DNA from: Paractinoplanes abujensis
GTDB taxonomy: Bacteria > Actinomycetota > Actinomycetes > Mycobacteriales > Micromonosporaceae
DNA length: 64,000 bases
Reading direction: 5' to 3'
Assembly: GCF_014204895.1 (NCBI RefSeq)
Contig: NZ_JACHMF010000001.1
Span: forward strand, 434,001 to 498,000
Below are positions 25,050 through 33,639 of this stretch, piece after piece. The notes below the pieces were generated by a model. That model ran no database searches. It saw only the letters and a program-made list of their open reading frames with translations, and had not been told where the DNA came from. The position numbers and the translations under genes were made by a program. The stretch's first letter is position 1. The number at the start of each line of letters is the position of its first letter.

Positions 25050-26063
25050 TCAAGCGCGCACCTCCAGGGTCACGCCGTCCGCGCGGCCCGGCAGCAGCTC
25101 GCCGACGACCGGATAACCCGGCACCTCACCCGCCACGAGCAGGCCCCCGGAAGTCTGCGCGTCGGCCAGCAGCAACAACTCGTCCTCGCTGACATCCGCG
25201 TCCAGGTGCGGCCGGACCCAGTCCAGGTTGCGCCGCGTGCCGCCGCTGACGAAGCCGTCCTCGAGGGCCTGCCGGGCCCCGCCGAGATAGGGCACCTTGC
25301 TCGCCTCGACGCGGGCCGTGACACCGCTCGCCCGGGCCAGCTTGTGCAGGTGGCCCAGCAGCCCGAACCCGGTCACGTCGGTGGCGCAGACCGCGCCCGC
25401 CTTGAGCGCCTCGACCGAGGCCCGCAGGTTGAGCGTGGTCATCGCCGCGACCGCCTCGTCGAACACCTCACCGGTCGACTTGTGCCGGCTGTTGAGCACC
25501 CCGACACCGAGCGGCTTGGTCAACGTCAGCGGCACCCCCGCCACCCCCGCGTCGTTACGCATCAGCCGCTCCGGGTCCGCGATACCGGTCACCGCCATGC
25601 CGTACTTGGGTTCGGGGTCGTCCACACTGTGCCCACCCGCCAGGTGACAACCGGCTTCCCGCGCGATCGCCAGCCCACCCGCCAGCACCTCACCAGCAAG
25701 CTCCATGGGCAGCAGATCCCGCGGCCACGCCAACAGGTTCACCGCAACGACCGGCGTGCCCCCCATCGCATACACGTCGGACAACGCGTTGGCCGCCGCG
25801 ATCCGCCCCCAGTCGTACGCGTCATCCACCACCGGCGTGAAGAAGTCGGCAGTGGCCACCACCGCCGTGCCGTTGGCCAAGCTCACCACCGCCGCGTCGT
25901 CCCCGTCGTCGAGCCCCACCAGCAGCTCACCCGGCCCCTTGGGCGCCCCCGTGCCGACCAGCCCGGCCACCACAGCTTCCAACTCACCCGGCGGAATCTT
26001 GCAAGCACAACCGCCGCCGTGCGCGTACTGGGTCAACCTGGGAGCATCGGTAGTCGTCACCAC
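25050..26063 (-). CDS. selD: Selenide, water dikinase
   Basis: A 337-residue enzyme making monoselenophosphate from selenide and ATP, the selenium donor for Sec-tRNA. The N-terminal catalytic motif is HGGGCACKIP, where C19 and K22 match Cys17 and Lys20 of E. coli SelD; this SelD therefore uses Cys and does not itself contain Sec. AIRS-type ATP-binding segments follow (VGLDDGDDAAV, ATADFFTPVVDD, NALSDVYAMGGTPV, GGHSVDDPEPKYG). The GTG start at 26063 is followed by a second GTG. It is divergent from tRNA-Sec with 56 bp between, and 8.5 kb upstream of selAB. Confidence 0.96.
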   Translation of the reverse strand: MVTTTDAPRLTQYAHGGGCACKIPPGELEAVVAGLVGTGAPKGPGELLVGLDDGDDAAVVSLANGTAVVATADFFTPVVDDAYDWGRIAAANALSDVYAMGGTPVVAVNLLAWPRDLLPMELAGEVLAGGLAIAREAGCHLAGGHSVDDPEPKYGMAVTGIADPERLMRNDAGVAGVPLTLTKPLGVGVLNSRHKSTGEVFDEAVAAMTTLNLRASVEALKAGAVCATDVTGFGLLGHLHKLARASGVTARVEASKVPYLGGARQALEDGFVSGGTRRNLDWVRPHLDADVSEDELLLLADAQTSGGLLVAGEVPGYPVVGELLPGRADGVTLEVRA

Positions 26064-26119
26064 CCCACTGTGGCACGCCCGTGATCGAACCGCCCGGCCA
26101 CCGGGCTATGGTTTCCCAC

Positions 26120-26212
26120 GGAGGCGTTCAGGTGGCTGGTGCCCCTCCCGGTCTTCAAAACCGGTGCAACTCGGCATCCGAGTTGGGCGGGTTCGATTCC
26201 CGTCCGCCTCCG
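26120..26212 (+). tRNA. selC: tRNA-Sec (anticodon TCA)
   Basis: A 93-nt tRNA with anticodon loop CTTCAAA (TCA at 26155-26157), stem CCGGT/ACCGG, acceptor GGAGGCG (26120-26126) pairing with CGCCTCC (26205-26211), and discriminator G26212. It has a T-arm with TTCGATT and a long variable arm (CAACTCG/CGAGTTG), all typical of Sec tRNA. CCA is not encoded. A TATGGT -10-like box lies at 26107-26112. It would decode the UGA at 19901. Confidence 0.96.
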
Positions 26213-26659
26213 TCAATCAGCCCGGCCGGCCTCTTCGCGCGCGTGCCGGTATTCCTGGACGGCTCGTTCAAGGAAAACGGGACCCATCTTGAGTTTCGCT
26301 ACGGGTGTCGGGAAGCCTTCCTTATGCATGAGCTGGCTGACGCGGGCCTTCGTTACTCCGAGGATGCGGGCTGTTTCCGCGGCGCCGACCAGTCGCGGCA
26401 TCACCTGTTTTGCGGTGGGATGTGTGCGGATGGTGAACGGCTCTAGCGTCAACTTTGCCTCCAACATCCAGAAGGCGAATCTTCCGAGGGCCTCGCCCGT
26501 GGCCTCAGTAGCACTGGCCGCGTTGGACGTGTAGGAGACCGCAATCTCGCCGTGCTCACCGAAGTGCACAGCGGTGCTGCGATCGACCGTGCCGAGAATC
26601 CTTTGCCGCACCACGTCGAAATTAACGGGGCGCCGCATCTCCAGAACCGTCGTCCACAT
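26213..26659 (-). CDS. AlpA/excisionase-like helix-turn-helix protein
   Basis: A 148-residue protein. The C-terminal part (LVGAAETARILGVTKARVSQ, then LMHKEGFPTPVAKL and RAVQEYRHARE) is a MerR-type HTH as found in AlpA and excisionases. The N-terminal 85 residues (VNFDVVRQRILGTVD, HGEIAVSYTSNAAS, FAFWMLEAKLTLEPF) are not recognised. AAAGG six bases before the ATG is a good ribosome site. Its stop codon begins at the first base after the tRNA-Sec gene, and the surrounding DNA is visibly lower in GC than the rest, which suggests acquired DNA next to a tRNA. No integrase is present. Confidence 0.75.
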   Translation of the reverse strand: MWTTVLEMRRPVNFDVVRQRILGTVDRSTAVHFGEHGEIAVSYTSNAASATEATGEALGRFAFWMLEAKLTLEPFTIRTHPTAKQVMPRLVGAAETARILGVTKARVSQLMHKEGFPTPVAKLKMGPVFLERAVQEYRHAREEAGRAD

Positions 26660-26721
26660 GATTCACCTTTCGTCCTGCGGGGTCGCCGGGGCCGGTCGAC
26701 CCCGCAGACTCGGACTGGCTG

Positions 26722-26970
26722 CTAGCGGCGGATGTCCGGCGGAATGCCAACATGCGCGTCGCCCACACGGTCGTCGATGGCGGCGGCCGTGAGCGTCCCC
26801 ACCACGACTGACAACAGCCAGTCGCCGCCGGTGCGGTACCAGGCGAACATTCCCACCGCCACAGCGACGACTACCACTACGAAGTGCCGTAGGGAGACTC
26901 GTCGATTTTTGGGTTGGGGGTTCCACCAACTGAGCGGTACCGGGTCCGGTGGCGGATCGCTAGAGTTCAC
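26722..26970 (-). CDS. Small single-membrane-region protein, unknown
   Basis: An 82-residue protein starting at GTG 26970, preceded by GAGGAGG at good spacing. It has a Pro-rich cytoplasmic start (DPPPDPVPLSWWNPQPKNR), then hydrophobic segments VVVVVAVAVGMFAWY and LLSVVVGTLTAAAI, and a short tail ending GIPPDIRR. I do not recognise a family. It lies 62 bp upstream of the HTH gene on the same strand and probably shares its transcript. The rest of the stretch up to 27310 holds only a hairpin (27082-27121) and GTCCAACCGG/TTCAACCGG-like repeats at 27190-27235. Confidence 0.6.
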   Translation of the reverse strand: MNSSDPPPDPVPLSWWNPQPKNRRVSLRHFVVVVVAVAVGMFAWYRTGGDWLLSVVVGTLTAAAIDDRVGDAHVGIPPDIRR

Positions 26971-27081
26971 AGTGTTCCTCCTCGACAGGGCAGGAATGGG
27001 GGCGGCGATTGGCCTCCAAGCAGATCGCCGCCCCACATGAACCTCGGTGAGGTCCTGGACACTATGCACAAGTCAGCACTT

Positions 27082-27121
27082 GGGGCATCGCACTGGATGT
27101 GCGATGCCCCAATTTTATTTT
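27082..27121 (+). terminator. Strong intrinsic terminator without an obvious gene
   Basis: GGGGCATCGCAC (27082-27093) and GTGCGATGCCCC (27099-27110) form a perfect 12-bp stem with loop TGGAT, followed by AATTTTATTTT. This is a textbook rho-independent terminator for plus-strand transcription, rare in such GC-rich DNA. No plus-strand protein gene lies upstream as far as tRNA-Sec (26212). It may end an unannotated small RNA or a tRNA-Sec read-through transcript. Confidence 0.8.
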
Positions 27122-27310
27122 CAGGCTCGTATGCAGGCGTTCTGCGTCAACGACATACTCTGAGGCGCTAAACGTCGTTAAGTACGAGTGCGGTCCAACC
27201 GGAGTTCGACCGGCATTCAACCGGGGTCCAACGGGCCTGACTGCTGGTTCGGCGGCTGGGCGGCCGCGCATGATTCTGTCGGTGATCCACCATGGTGGGC
27301 CGGCACGTTG

Positions 27311-29671
27311 TCAGTCGGCGGCCAGGTTCTCGGCGATGGGGTGGCGGACGGCGCGGCGGGCCGGGAGGACCGAGGCGAGCAGGGCCGCCGCGGCGGCGAC
27401 TGCCAGGAGTACGGCCAGGCGGTCCCAGGGCATGACCAGGGTGAGGGGGCGGCCGTGCATTTCCAGGGAGCGTAGGGCGGAGAGGGCGAACGCGGCGCTC
27501 AGCCCCACGCCGATCAGGGTGCCGGTCAAGGCCAGGACCAGGGCCTCCGTGGAGAGGGTGAGGCGTAGCTGGCGGCGGGTCAACCCGATGGCGCGGAGCA
27601 GGGAGTTCTCGCGGGTGCGTTCCACCACCGACAGGGTCAGGGTGTTGGCTACGCCGATCAGGGCGATGATCACTGCGAGGGCCAGGAGGGCGGTGACGGC
27701 GCCCAGACCCTGGTTCAGGTTGGCGTTGAGGGACTTGGCGTATTCGGCGCGGTCGTAGGCGACGACGGTGGGCAGGCCGGCCAGGGCGCGGTTCAGGGCG
27801 GTCCGGGCGTCGGTGGCGGAGATGCCGGGGGCCGGGTCGACCTGGAGTTCGGTCAGGGTGGGGTCGGTGAACGCGGTGGTGATGTCCTGCGGGGTCAGCC
27901 ACACCGTGCGGCTGCCCGGTCGCACCGACGCGACCTCGTACTTCTTGCCGCCGAGACTGATGGTGCTGCCGGGTGCGACGCCCACGTCGGCCGTCACCGC
28001 GGCGGTGCCGGGGCGGGGGGCTCCGGTGTGGACCTCCCAGCCGGTGGTCTGGTCGAAGGTGCGGTAGTCGGGGCGGGCGGGGGCCAGCTGAGGTTCGCGG
28101 GCCAGCGCCGCGAGTGTGGAGTCGGGCAGGACGCCCAGGCCGGCGCTGTCGGTGACCAGGAACTGGGCGGTCATCTTGTCCGCGGCGCGGCGTTCGGCGG
28201 GGGCCTCGGCGCTCCTGGCGATCACGGTGAAGGTGCCGATCAGAGTGACCCCCACGACCAGGGCGTTGGTGGTGGTGGCGATGCGGCGCGGGTTGCGGAT
28301 GGCGTTGGCCAGCGCGAGCGCGACCGTCGCCCCGCCCATCAGGGCCAGGGGGCGGGCCAGGACCCGTACGAGGAAGGGCACGGCGATCGGGCTGAGCAGC
28401 AGGAAGCCGCCGACGGCGAGCACCGCGCCGAGCGCCACGACCTCGGTGCGCCCGGAGCCGGACGAACCGACGAGCACGAGGCCGCCGATGGTGAGCAGGG
28501 CGATTCCCGAGACCCTGCGGGTGCGTCCCGTACGCCGGGCGACCTGCACGGCGGCGTCGGAGAGCGCGGCCACCGGCGGGACGAACGTGCCGCGGCGGGC
28601 CGGGAGCAGTGCGGCCAGTACGGTGACGCCGACGCCGACCAGCAGCCCGATCACCAGGGTGCGTACGGAAACGAAGGGGTCGACCTCGGTGATGCCGAAC
28701 TCGCTGAGCAGGACGGGCAGGCCGTGGGCGAGCAGCACACCCAGGGCCAGGCCGAGCACGGAACCGCCCAGGCCGATCACCGCGGCCTCCGCCACGACCG
28801 AGCGGAACACCTGACCGCGGGTGGCGCCGACCAGACGCAGCAGCGCGGTCTCGCGGGTGCGCTGGGCCAGGACGATGGTGAACGTGTTGGCGATGACGAA
28901 CGCGGCCATGCACACGGCGATCACCCCGAAGGCCAGCAGGCCGTTGCGGAACGTCTCCGCGTCGCCCACGGCGGCGTTCTCCGCGCGGCGGACCAGGTCG
29001 TCGTGCCCGTACGCCTCGGCGCCGGTCGCGGCGCTGATCCGCGCGGCCAGGTCCTCGTCGGTCACCCCGTCCGCGGCGTCGACGATGATGGTGTCGGCCG
29101 GGTAGCCGGCCATGGCCTCGATGTCGGCGGTGGTCATCAGGATCGTGGTGCCGGGGCCTTCGACGGTGGCCAGACCGACCAGGCCGTACGTCCGGGGTTC
29201 GCCCCCGAAGCCGCTGATCAGCAGCTTGTCGCCGATCTCGAGGCCCTCGCGCGCGGCGGTCCGAAGATCGAGGGCGACCTCGCCGTTCGCCGCGGGCAGA
29301 CGGCCGTCGCGGGTGTCGATCGAGCGCAGGCCGGGGGCGGCCGGCACGTTCCGGCTGCGGTTCTCGCCACCGATCTTGCGGCCGTCGGCGGTGGCCAGGC
29401 CGGTGTACCAGAGCGTCCAGGTGGGCTCGGCGGCCCGTACGCCGTCGATGGCGCGGATCCGGGAGACCGAATCGCCGGAGGCCGTCACCTCGACGTCGAT
29501 GGCACGGTACTGCTCGGCGACGTGGCCGGTCATGGCCCTCTGCAGGCCGTCGGTGAACATCAGGCTGCCCGCGACGAAGGCCACGCCGAGCACGACGGCC
29601 AGTGACGACAACAGCGACCGGGTCAGGTTGGCCCGCGCCGTGCGCAAGGTCAGCCGCAGCATGCCGCTCAT
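27311..29671 (-). CDS. ABC transporter permease, FtsX/MacB type
   Basis: A 786-residue membrane subunit with two FtsX repeats. An N-terminal helix (SLLSSLAVVLGVAFVAGSLMF) and an extracellular MacB-like part are followed by helices near 255-400 (FGVIAVCMAAFVIANTFTIV, LGGSVLGLALGVLLA). A second unit has its helices near 660-780 (LLALAVIIALIGVANTLTLS, ending in ARRAVRHPIAENLA). The motif QRTRETALLRLVGATRGQV and its copy ERTRENSLLRAIGLTRRQL are the coupling segments. The ATG overlaps the ATPase stop (ATGA). Such exporters move lipids or peptides, or confer peptide-antibiotic resistance; the upstream two-component system points to envelope stress. Confidence 0.9.
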   Translation of the reverse strand: MSGMLRLTLRTARANLTRSLLSSLAVVLGVAFVAGSLMFTDGLQRAMTGHVAEQYRAIDVEVTASGDSVSRIRAIDGVRAAEPTWTLWYTGLATADGRKIGGENRSRNVPAAPGLRSIDTRDGRLPAANGEVALDLRTAAREGLEIGDKLLISGFGGEPRTYGLVGLATVEGPGTTILMTTADIEAMAGYPADTIIVDAADGVTDEDLAARISAATGAEAYGHDDLVRRAENAAVGDAETFRNGLLAFGVIAVCMAAFVIANTFTIVLAQRTRETALLRLVGATRGQVFRSVVAEAAVIGLGGSVLGLALGVLLAHGLPVLLSEFGITEVDPFVSVRTLVIGLLVGVGVTVLAALLPARRGTFVPPVAALSDAAVQVARRTGRTRRVSGIALLTIGGLVLVGSSGSGRTEVVALGAVLAVGGFLLLSPIAVPFLVRVLARPLALMGGATVALALANAIRNPRRIATTTNALVVGVTLIGTFTVIARSAEAPAERRAADKMTAQFLVTDSAGLGVLPDSTLAALAREPQLAPARPDYRTFDQTTGWEVHTGAPRPGTAAVTADVGVAPGSTISLGGKKYEVASVRPGSRTVWLTPQDITTAFTDPTLTELQVDPAPGISATDARTALNRALAGLPTVVAYDRAEYAKSLNANLNQGLGAVTALLALAVIIALIGVANTLTLSVVERTRENSLLRAIGLTRRQLRLTLSTEALVLALTGTLIGVGLSAAFALSALRSLEMHGRPLTLVMPWDRLAVLLAVAAAAALLASVLPARRAVRHPIAENLAAD

Positions 29672-30396
29672 CGGACCGGCTCCAACCGGGCCAGCACGCC
29701 GACGAGGGCGTCCGCGGTGGGATGGTCCACGGAGGCGGCGAACCGGCCGTCCTTCAGGAACGCCACCCGGTCGGTGTGCGCGGCCGCGTTCAGGTCGTGG
29801 GTCACCATCACCACGGTCTGACCGAGCATGCTCACCGCGTCGCGGAGCAGGCCCAGCACCTCGGCACCGGAGCGGGAGTCGAGGTTGCCGGTGGGCTCGT
29901 CGGCGAAGATCACCCAGGGCCGGGTGATCAGGGCGCGGGCCACGGCGACCCGCTGCTGCTGGCCGCCGGAAAGCTCGGACGGGCGGTGGCGGAGCCGGTC
30001 GGTCAGCCCTACCGCCGCCACCACCTGGTCGAACCATTGCTGATCGGGGCGACGCCCGGCGATCGACAGGGGCAGCAGGATGTTCTCGCGCGCGGTCAGC
30101 ACCGGCAGCAGGTTGAACTTCTGGAACACGAAGCCCACGTGGTCGCGCCGCAGCAGCGTCAGCTTCTCGTCGGAGAGCCGGGTCAGGTCGGCGTCGCCGA
30201 TCCGCACCGAACCACCGGTCGGCCGGTCCAGCCCGGCCAGGCAGTGCAGCAGCGTCGACTTGCCCGAACCGGAGGCGCCCATGATGGCGTGGAACCGGCC
30301 CGACTCGAACGTCACGTCCACGCCGTCGAGGGCGGTGACGGCCGACGGTCCGCTGCCGTAGACCTTGCTCAGACCCGCGGCCTGCAGTGCTGACAT
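29668..30396 (-). CDS. ABC transporter ATP-binding protein, MacB/LolD type
   Basis: A 242-residue ATPase with Walker [10 protein letters not shown] (residues 40-48), Q-loop [10 protein letters not shown], signature [15 protein letters not shown], Walker [13 protein letters not shown] and switch His in VMVTHD. It drives the permease encoded immediately downstream (ATGA overlap). The 116-bp gap to the response regulator gene upstream may hold its own promoter: inverted copies of CGTACG and GACTCAGG/CTGAGTC lie at 30480-30515. Confidence 0.95.
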   Translation of the reverse strand: MSALQAAGLSKVYGSGPSAVTALDGVDVTFESGRFHAIMGASGSGKSTLLHCLAGLDRPTGGSVRIGDADLTRLSDEKLTLLRRDHVGFVFQKFNLLPVLTARENILLPLSIAGRRPDQQWFDQVVAAVGLTDRLRHRPSELSGGQQQRVAVARALITRPWVIFADEPTGNLDSRSGAEVLGLLRDAVSMLGQTVVMVTHDLNAAAHTDRVAFLKDGRFAASVDHPTADALVGVLARLEPVR

Positions 30397-30512
30397 GCTC
30401 CCACTCCCGTACGTCGGTGATCGTTGATCTCGACGCTAGGGATCGGGCGGCGGCGCCACGTCAGTCGCAGTGCTGGACGTGCGGGTACGACCTGAGTCGT
30501 ACGAGGTGCGAC

Positions 30513-31175
30513 TCAGGTATCGCCGCCCGGGCGGACCAGGCCCGACTCGTACGCGAAAACGACCGCCTGGACCCGGTCGCGCAGGCCCAGCTTGGCCAGG
30601 ATGCGGCCGATGTGGGTCTTGACCGTGGCCTCGGCGACCTGCAGCCGGGCACCGATCTCGAGGTTCGACAGGCCCTGAGCGACCAGCAGCAGCACCTCGT
30701 GCTCGCGATCAGTCAGGTCGGCCTGGAACGACGGGGTCCCGGCCGCGGGCACGAGCCGGCCCGCGAACCGGTCGAGCAACCGCCGGGTCACCCGTGGCGC
30801 CACCACCGCGTCGCCCCCGGCCACCACCCGGATCGCGGACAGCAGATCGTCCGGCGGCACACTTTTGAGCAGGAACCCGCTCGCCCCCGCCTGCAGCGCC
30901 GCGAACGCCTCCTCGTCGGTGTCGAACGTGGTCAGCACCAGCACCCGGGGCCGCGGACCGGCCGAGCAGATCTGCCGGGTGGCGGCCACCCCGTCCAGCA
31001 CCGGCATCCGCAGGTCCATCACCACCACGTCGGCCTCGGTCGTGCGGAGCAGACGCACCGCCTCGGCACCGTCGCCGGCCTCGCCGACCACGGTCATGTC
31101 GTCCTGGAAGTCGAGCACCATCCGGAACCCGGCCCGGACGAGCTGCTGATCGTCGACGAGCACGAGCCGGATCAC
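30513..31175 (-). CDS. Response regulator, NarL/LuxR type
   Basis: A 220-residue regulator. The receiver domain has VDDQQLVRAGFR, the phosphoacceptor Asp in VVVMDLRMP near residue 54, and Lys in LLKSVPPDD. The C-terminal LuxR HTH is LTDREHEVLLLVAQGLSNLE through KTHIGRILAKL. It overlaps the histidine kinase gene by four bases, so the pair is co-translated. It most likely activates the adjacent ABC exporter. Confidence 0.95.
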   Translation of the reverse strand: MIRLVLVDDQQLVRAGFRMVLDFQDDMTVVGEAGDGAEAVRLLRTTEADVVVMDLRMPVLDGVAATRQICSAGPRPRVLVLTTFDTDEEAFAALQAGASGFLLKSVPPDDLLSAIRVVAGGDAVVAPRVTRRLLDRFAGRLVPAAGTPSFQADLTDREHEVLLLVAQGLSNLEIGARLQVAEATVKTHIGRILAKLGLRDRVQAVVFAYESGLVRPGGDT

Positions 31176-32338
31176 GCGGGCACCGCCTCGGCCGTCAGCG
31201 GGATCCGCGCCCGCACCCGCCAGCCACCGGCCAGTGCCGGGCCCGCGTCGAACGTCCCGCCGTACAGGGTGGCCCGTTCCCGCATGCCGACCAGCCCGTG
31301 CCCGCCGGACGGAGCCGTCGAGCTCCTACCCGCGCCGGTGTCGGTCACCTCCAGCTCGACGTCGCCGGGCCGATACGTCACCCGTACGGTGGCCGAAGGC
31401 CCGGGACCTGCGTGTTTGAGCGTGTTCGTCAGCGACTCCTGCACGATCCGGTAGACCGCCAGTTCCACCCCGCCCGGCAGCGGCGGCGGGTCACCCTGCA
31501 CGACCAGAGCGACGTCGACACCCGCGGCCCGGGCCCGATCGACCACCGAGGCGACGGCGTGATCCCGGTCGGCTTCGCCGGCACCCCGCAGGATCCGTAC
31601 GAGGTGACGGATCTCCTCCAGGGCATCGGCGCCGGTCGCGCCGATCGTGCGCAACGCCTCGCGGGCCCGCTGCGGGTCACGGTCGAAGGCGTACTCGCCG
31701 CCGTTGGCCTGCAACACGATCACCGACAGCGAATGGGCGACGATGTCGTGCAGCTCCCGGGCGATCCGGGCCCGCTCCTCGGCCACCGCGATCCGGGCCT
31801 GATCCGCACGCTCCCGTTCGGCGTGGCGGCGGCGTTCGTCCTCGCCGGCCCGCTGCTGACGCCAGAACCGGGTGCCCAGCCCGGCCGCCCAGAACACGGC
31901 AGCCACGGTCAGCATGCTCAGCAGCGACGACGCGAGACCGTCCCACTCGACCGGCGACCAGCCCTGCCCCGCCGACGGCCGCACCTCGACCAGCAGCGTC
32001 CCGCCGACCAGCGCGGCCAGCGCCCCACCCGCGGCCGTGACCAGCGAACGCGAGTAGGCGACCACGGCGTGGCTGGCCACGCCCAGCGAGGTCAGCAGCA
32101 TCCCCTCATGCAGCTGACTGCCGTCGACCACCACCGGCGCGGCCGCGAAGGCCAGCACCGTGACGACGGCCAGCACGAGCACCGGCCGGCTGCGCCGCCA
32201 CAGCAACGCGACCCCGAGCAGCATGCCGTAGCTAAGGCCGCCCCACCGGAACTGATGCCACCACCAGGTGGACAGCGCCACCATCGAGCCGGACACGGCC
32301 AGATCGAGCAGGAACGCCCGGCGCGAGGAAAGCCACAT
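31172..32338 (-). CDS. Sensor histidine kinase, HisKA_3 (NarX/DesK-like) type
   Basis: A 388-residue kinase. Five or six membrane helices in residues 8-160 without a sizeable extracytoplasmic loop suggest sensing within the membrane. The dimerisation/phospho-His region is RIARELHDIVAHSLSVIV, with His near 196. The ATPase part has QESLTNTLKHAGP, DTGAG and GHGLVGMRERA. The start ATG 32338 gives a normal N-terminus; the frame is open to 32392. Gene order kinase-regulator-ATPase-permease is typical of envelope stress or antibiotic response modules. Confidence 0.92.
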   Translation of the reverse strand: MWLSSRRAFLLDLAVSGSMVALSTWWWHQFRWGGLSYGMLLGVALLWRRSRPVLVLAVVTVLAFAAAPVVVDGSQLHEGMLLTSLGVASHAVVAYSRSLVTAAGGALAALVGGTLLVEVRPSAGQGWSPVEWDGLASSLLSMLTVAAVFWAAGLGTRFWRQQRAGEDERRRHAERERADQARIAVAEERARIARELHDIVAHSLSVIVLQANGGEYAFDRDPQRAREALRTIGATGADALEEIRHLVRILRGAGEADRDHAVASVVDRARAAGVDVALVVQGDPPPLPGGVELAVYRIVQESLTNTLKHAGPGPSATVRVTYRPGDVELEVTDTGAGRSSTAPSGGHGLVGMRERATLYGGTFDAGPALAGGWRVRARIPLTAEAVPA

Positions 32339-32391
32339 ATCGCGAGGATAAGAGGCCACACCACCTGGCGTCCCGACGGTCCGTCCCCTCA

Positions 32392-32655
32392 ATGTGCCCC
32401 ACGGGGAATCCCTTCATCCCGCTGCGCGAGTGCCGGCAAGCGCCGCCTGGGCCGGACGGAGGCATCGACATCACTGCTGGGCGTGGACCGCTTGGTCTCG
32501 ACAGCCCTGAGCTGCTCGCTCAGGTCAAGTCCGGGGCGCAGATCGGATCGCCGATCGTGACGCAGCTTCACGGCGTCATGACCACACATGGCGCCGAGCA
32601 CGGACTGCTTGTCGCGTGGGGCGGCTTGTCCAAGCCTGTCCGCGACATGAGCGAA
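32392..32655 (+). pseudogene. Fragment of an Mrr-type (type IV) restriction endonuclease
   Basis: A plus-strand frame contains PPGPDGGIDITAGRGPLG, then LLAQVKSGAQIGSP, LHGVMTTHGAEHGLLVAWGG and LSKPVRD. These are the catalytic core of Mrr-family nucleases: the Asp of PDGG-D and the QVK motif are intact. Everything upstream (winged helix and first catalytic helices) and the C-terminal end are missing; the frame then runs into the antisense of the LysR gene. There is no ribosome site. It is best read as a decayed remnant between the kinase and lysR genes. Confidence 0.72.
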
Positions 32656-32664
32656 TCTCTGCGG

Positions 32665-33567
32665 TCAACGGGCCCAGGCGGGGTCGACGGCGGCCCGCAG
32701 GATCGGCAGGAAGCGCTCGACCGTGGCCGGCCGGGCGCGGCCCGCGGGTGTGGCGGCGTAGATGCGGCGGGTCGGCTCGTCGTCGCGGTGCAGGTTGAGC
32801 AGGGCTACGTCGGCTGGTTTGCCGCGCATGGCCAGAGCCGGCACGAGGGCGACACCCAGGCCCGCGGCCACGCAGCCCAGTTTGCCGGTCCACTCGGCGG
32901 CCACGATGTCGATGCGCGGGCGGAAACCGGTGGGCAGGGCCGCTCGCAGCAGGGTGGACTCGGCGTCGGCGGAACCCGCGATGAACGCGTCGTCGGCCAG
33001 CTCGGCCAGGCGGACCGTGCGTCGCCGGGCCAGCCGGTGATCGCGGGCCACGGCCACCAGCAGGCGCTCGTCGAGCAGGTGCCGCAGCTCGAACCGCGCG
33101 GGGTCGATCGGGCCGGCCGGTGACTCGCTGACGATCGCCACGTCGGCCTCGCCCGCGGCCAGCCTCTCCAGCAACCTCGGGGTGAGCCCCTCCACGAGAC
33201 TCAAGGCGATGTCCCCGTACGTCTCCCGGAAGCGCGACAGCGCCCGCGGAACGAGCGCCGCCACCGCCGTGGGGAACGCCGCCACCCGCAGCCGGCCCGT
33301 GCCGACCGTGCGCAGATCGTCGACCGCGCGCCGGGCCACGCCGAGCCGGTCGAGGATCGCATCGGCGTGCGGGAGCAGCGCGCGGCCCTCCTCGGTCAGC
33401 GTGACCCCGCGCGGCACCCGGTCGAAGACGGCCGCCCCGACCTCGGCCTCGAGCGCCGCGATCTGCCGGGACACCGCCGACTGCGTGTACTGCAGCCGGC
33501 GCGCGGCCGCAGTGATCGAGCCGGAATGCGCAACGGTGCGGAACACCTCGAGCAGCACGGTATCCAT
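32665..33567 (-). CDS. LysR-family transcriptional regulator
   Basis: A 300-residue regulator with N-terminal winged helix (LLEVFRTVAHSGSITAAARR then LQYTQSAVSRQIAALE, residues 5-40) and a two-lobed substrate-binding domain (LRVAAFPTAVAALVPRAL through DVALVPALAM). ATG 33567 begins exactly at the HTH. It is divergent from the RidA-like gene with 72 bp between, the usual layout for a LysR regulator and its target. That gap contains GCATGGCAG twice (33577-33585 and 33608-33616) and ATGCAT, candidate binding sites. Confidence 0.93.
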   Translation of the reverse strand: MDTVLLEVFRTVAHSGSITAAARRLQYTQSAVSRQIAALEAEVGAAVFDRVPRGVTLTEEGRALLPHADAILDRLGVARRAVDDLRTVGTGRLRVAAFPTAVAALVPRALSRFRETYGDIALSLVEGLTPRLLERLAAGEADVAIVSESPAGPIDPARFELRHLLDERLLVAVARDHRLARRRTVRLAELADDAFIAGSADAESTLLRAALPTGFRPRIDIVAAEWTGKLGCVAAGLGVALVPALAMRGKPADVALLNLHRDDEPTRRIYAATPAGRARPATVERFLPILRAAVDPAWAR

Positions 33568-33639
33568 GACGCGACAGCATGGCAGACATGCATGACATTC
33601 GCTGGTGGCATGGCAGCGTGCGGCTCTAGCGTCGTCGGC

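Noticed and set aside
26213..26970. Toxin-antitoxin pair
   Set aside because: The HTH protein fits AlpA/excisionase types and the small membrane protein has no toxin family features.
26180..27310. Duplicated tRNA-Sec 3' end marking an attachment site
   Set aside because: The only resemblance (GTTCGACCGG near 27210) is too short and mismatched to the T-arm sequence.
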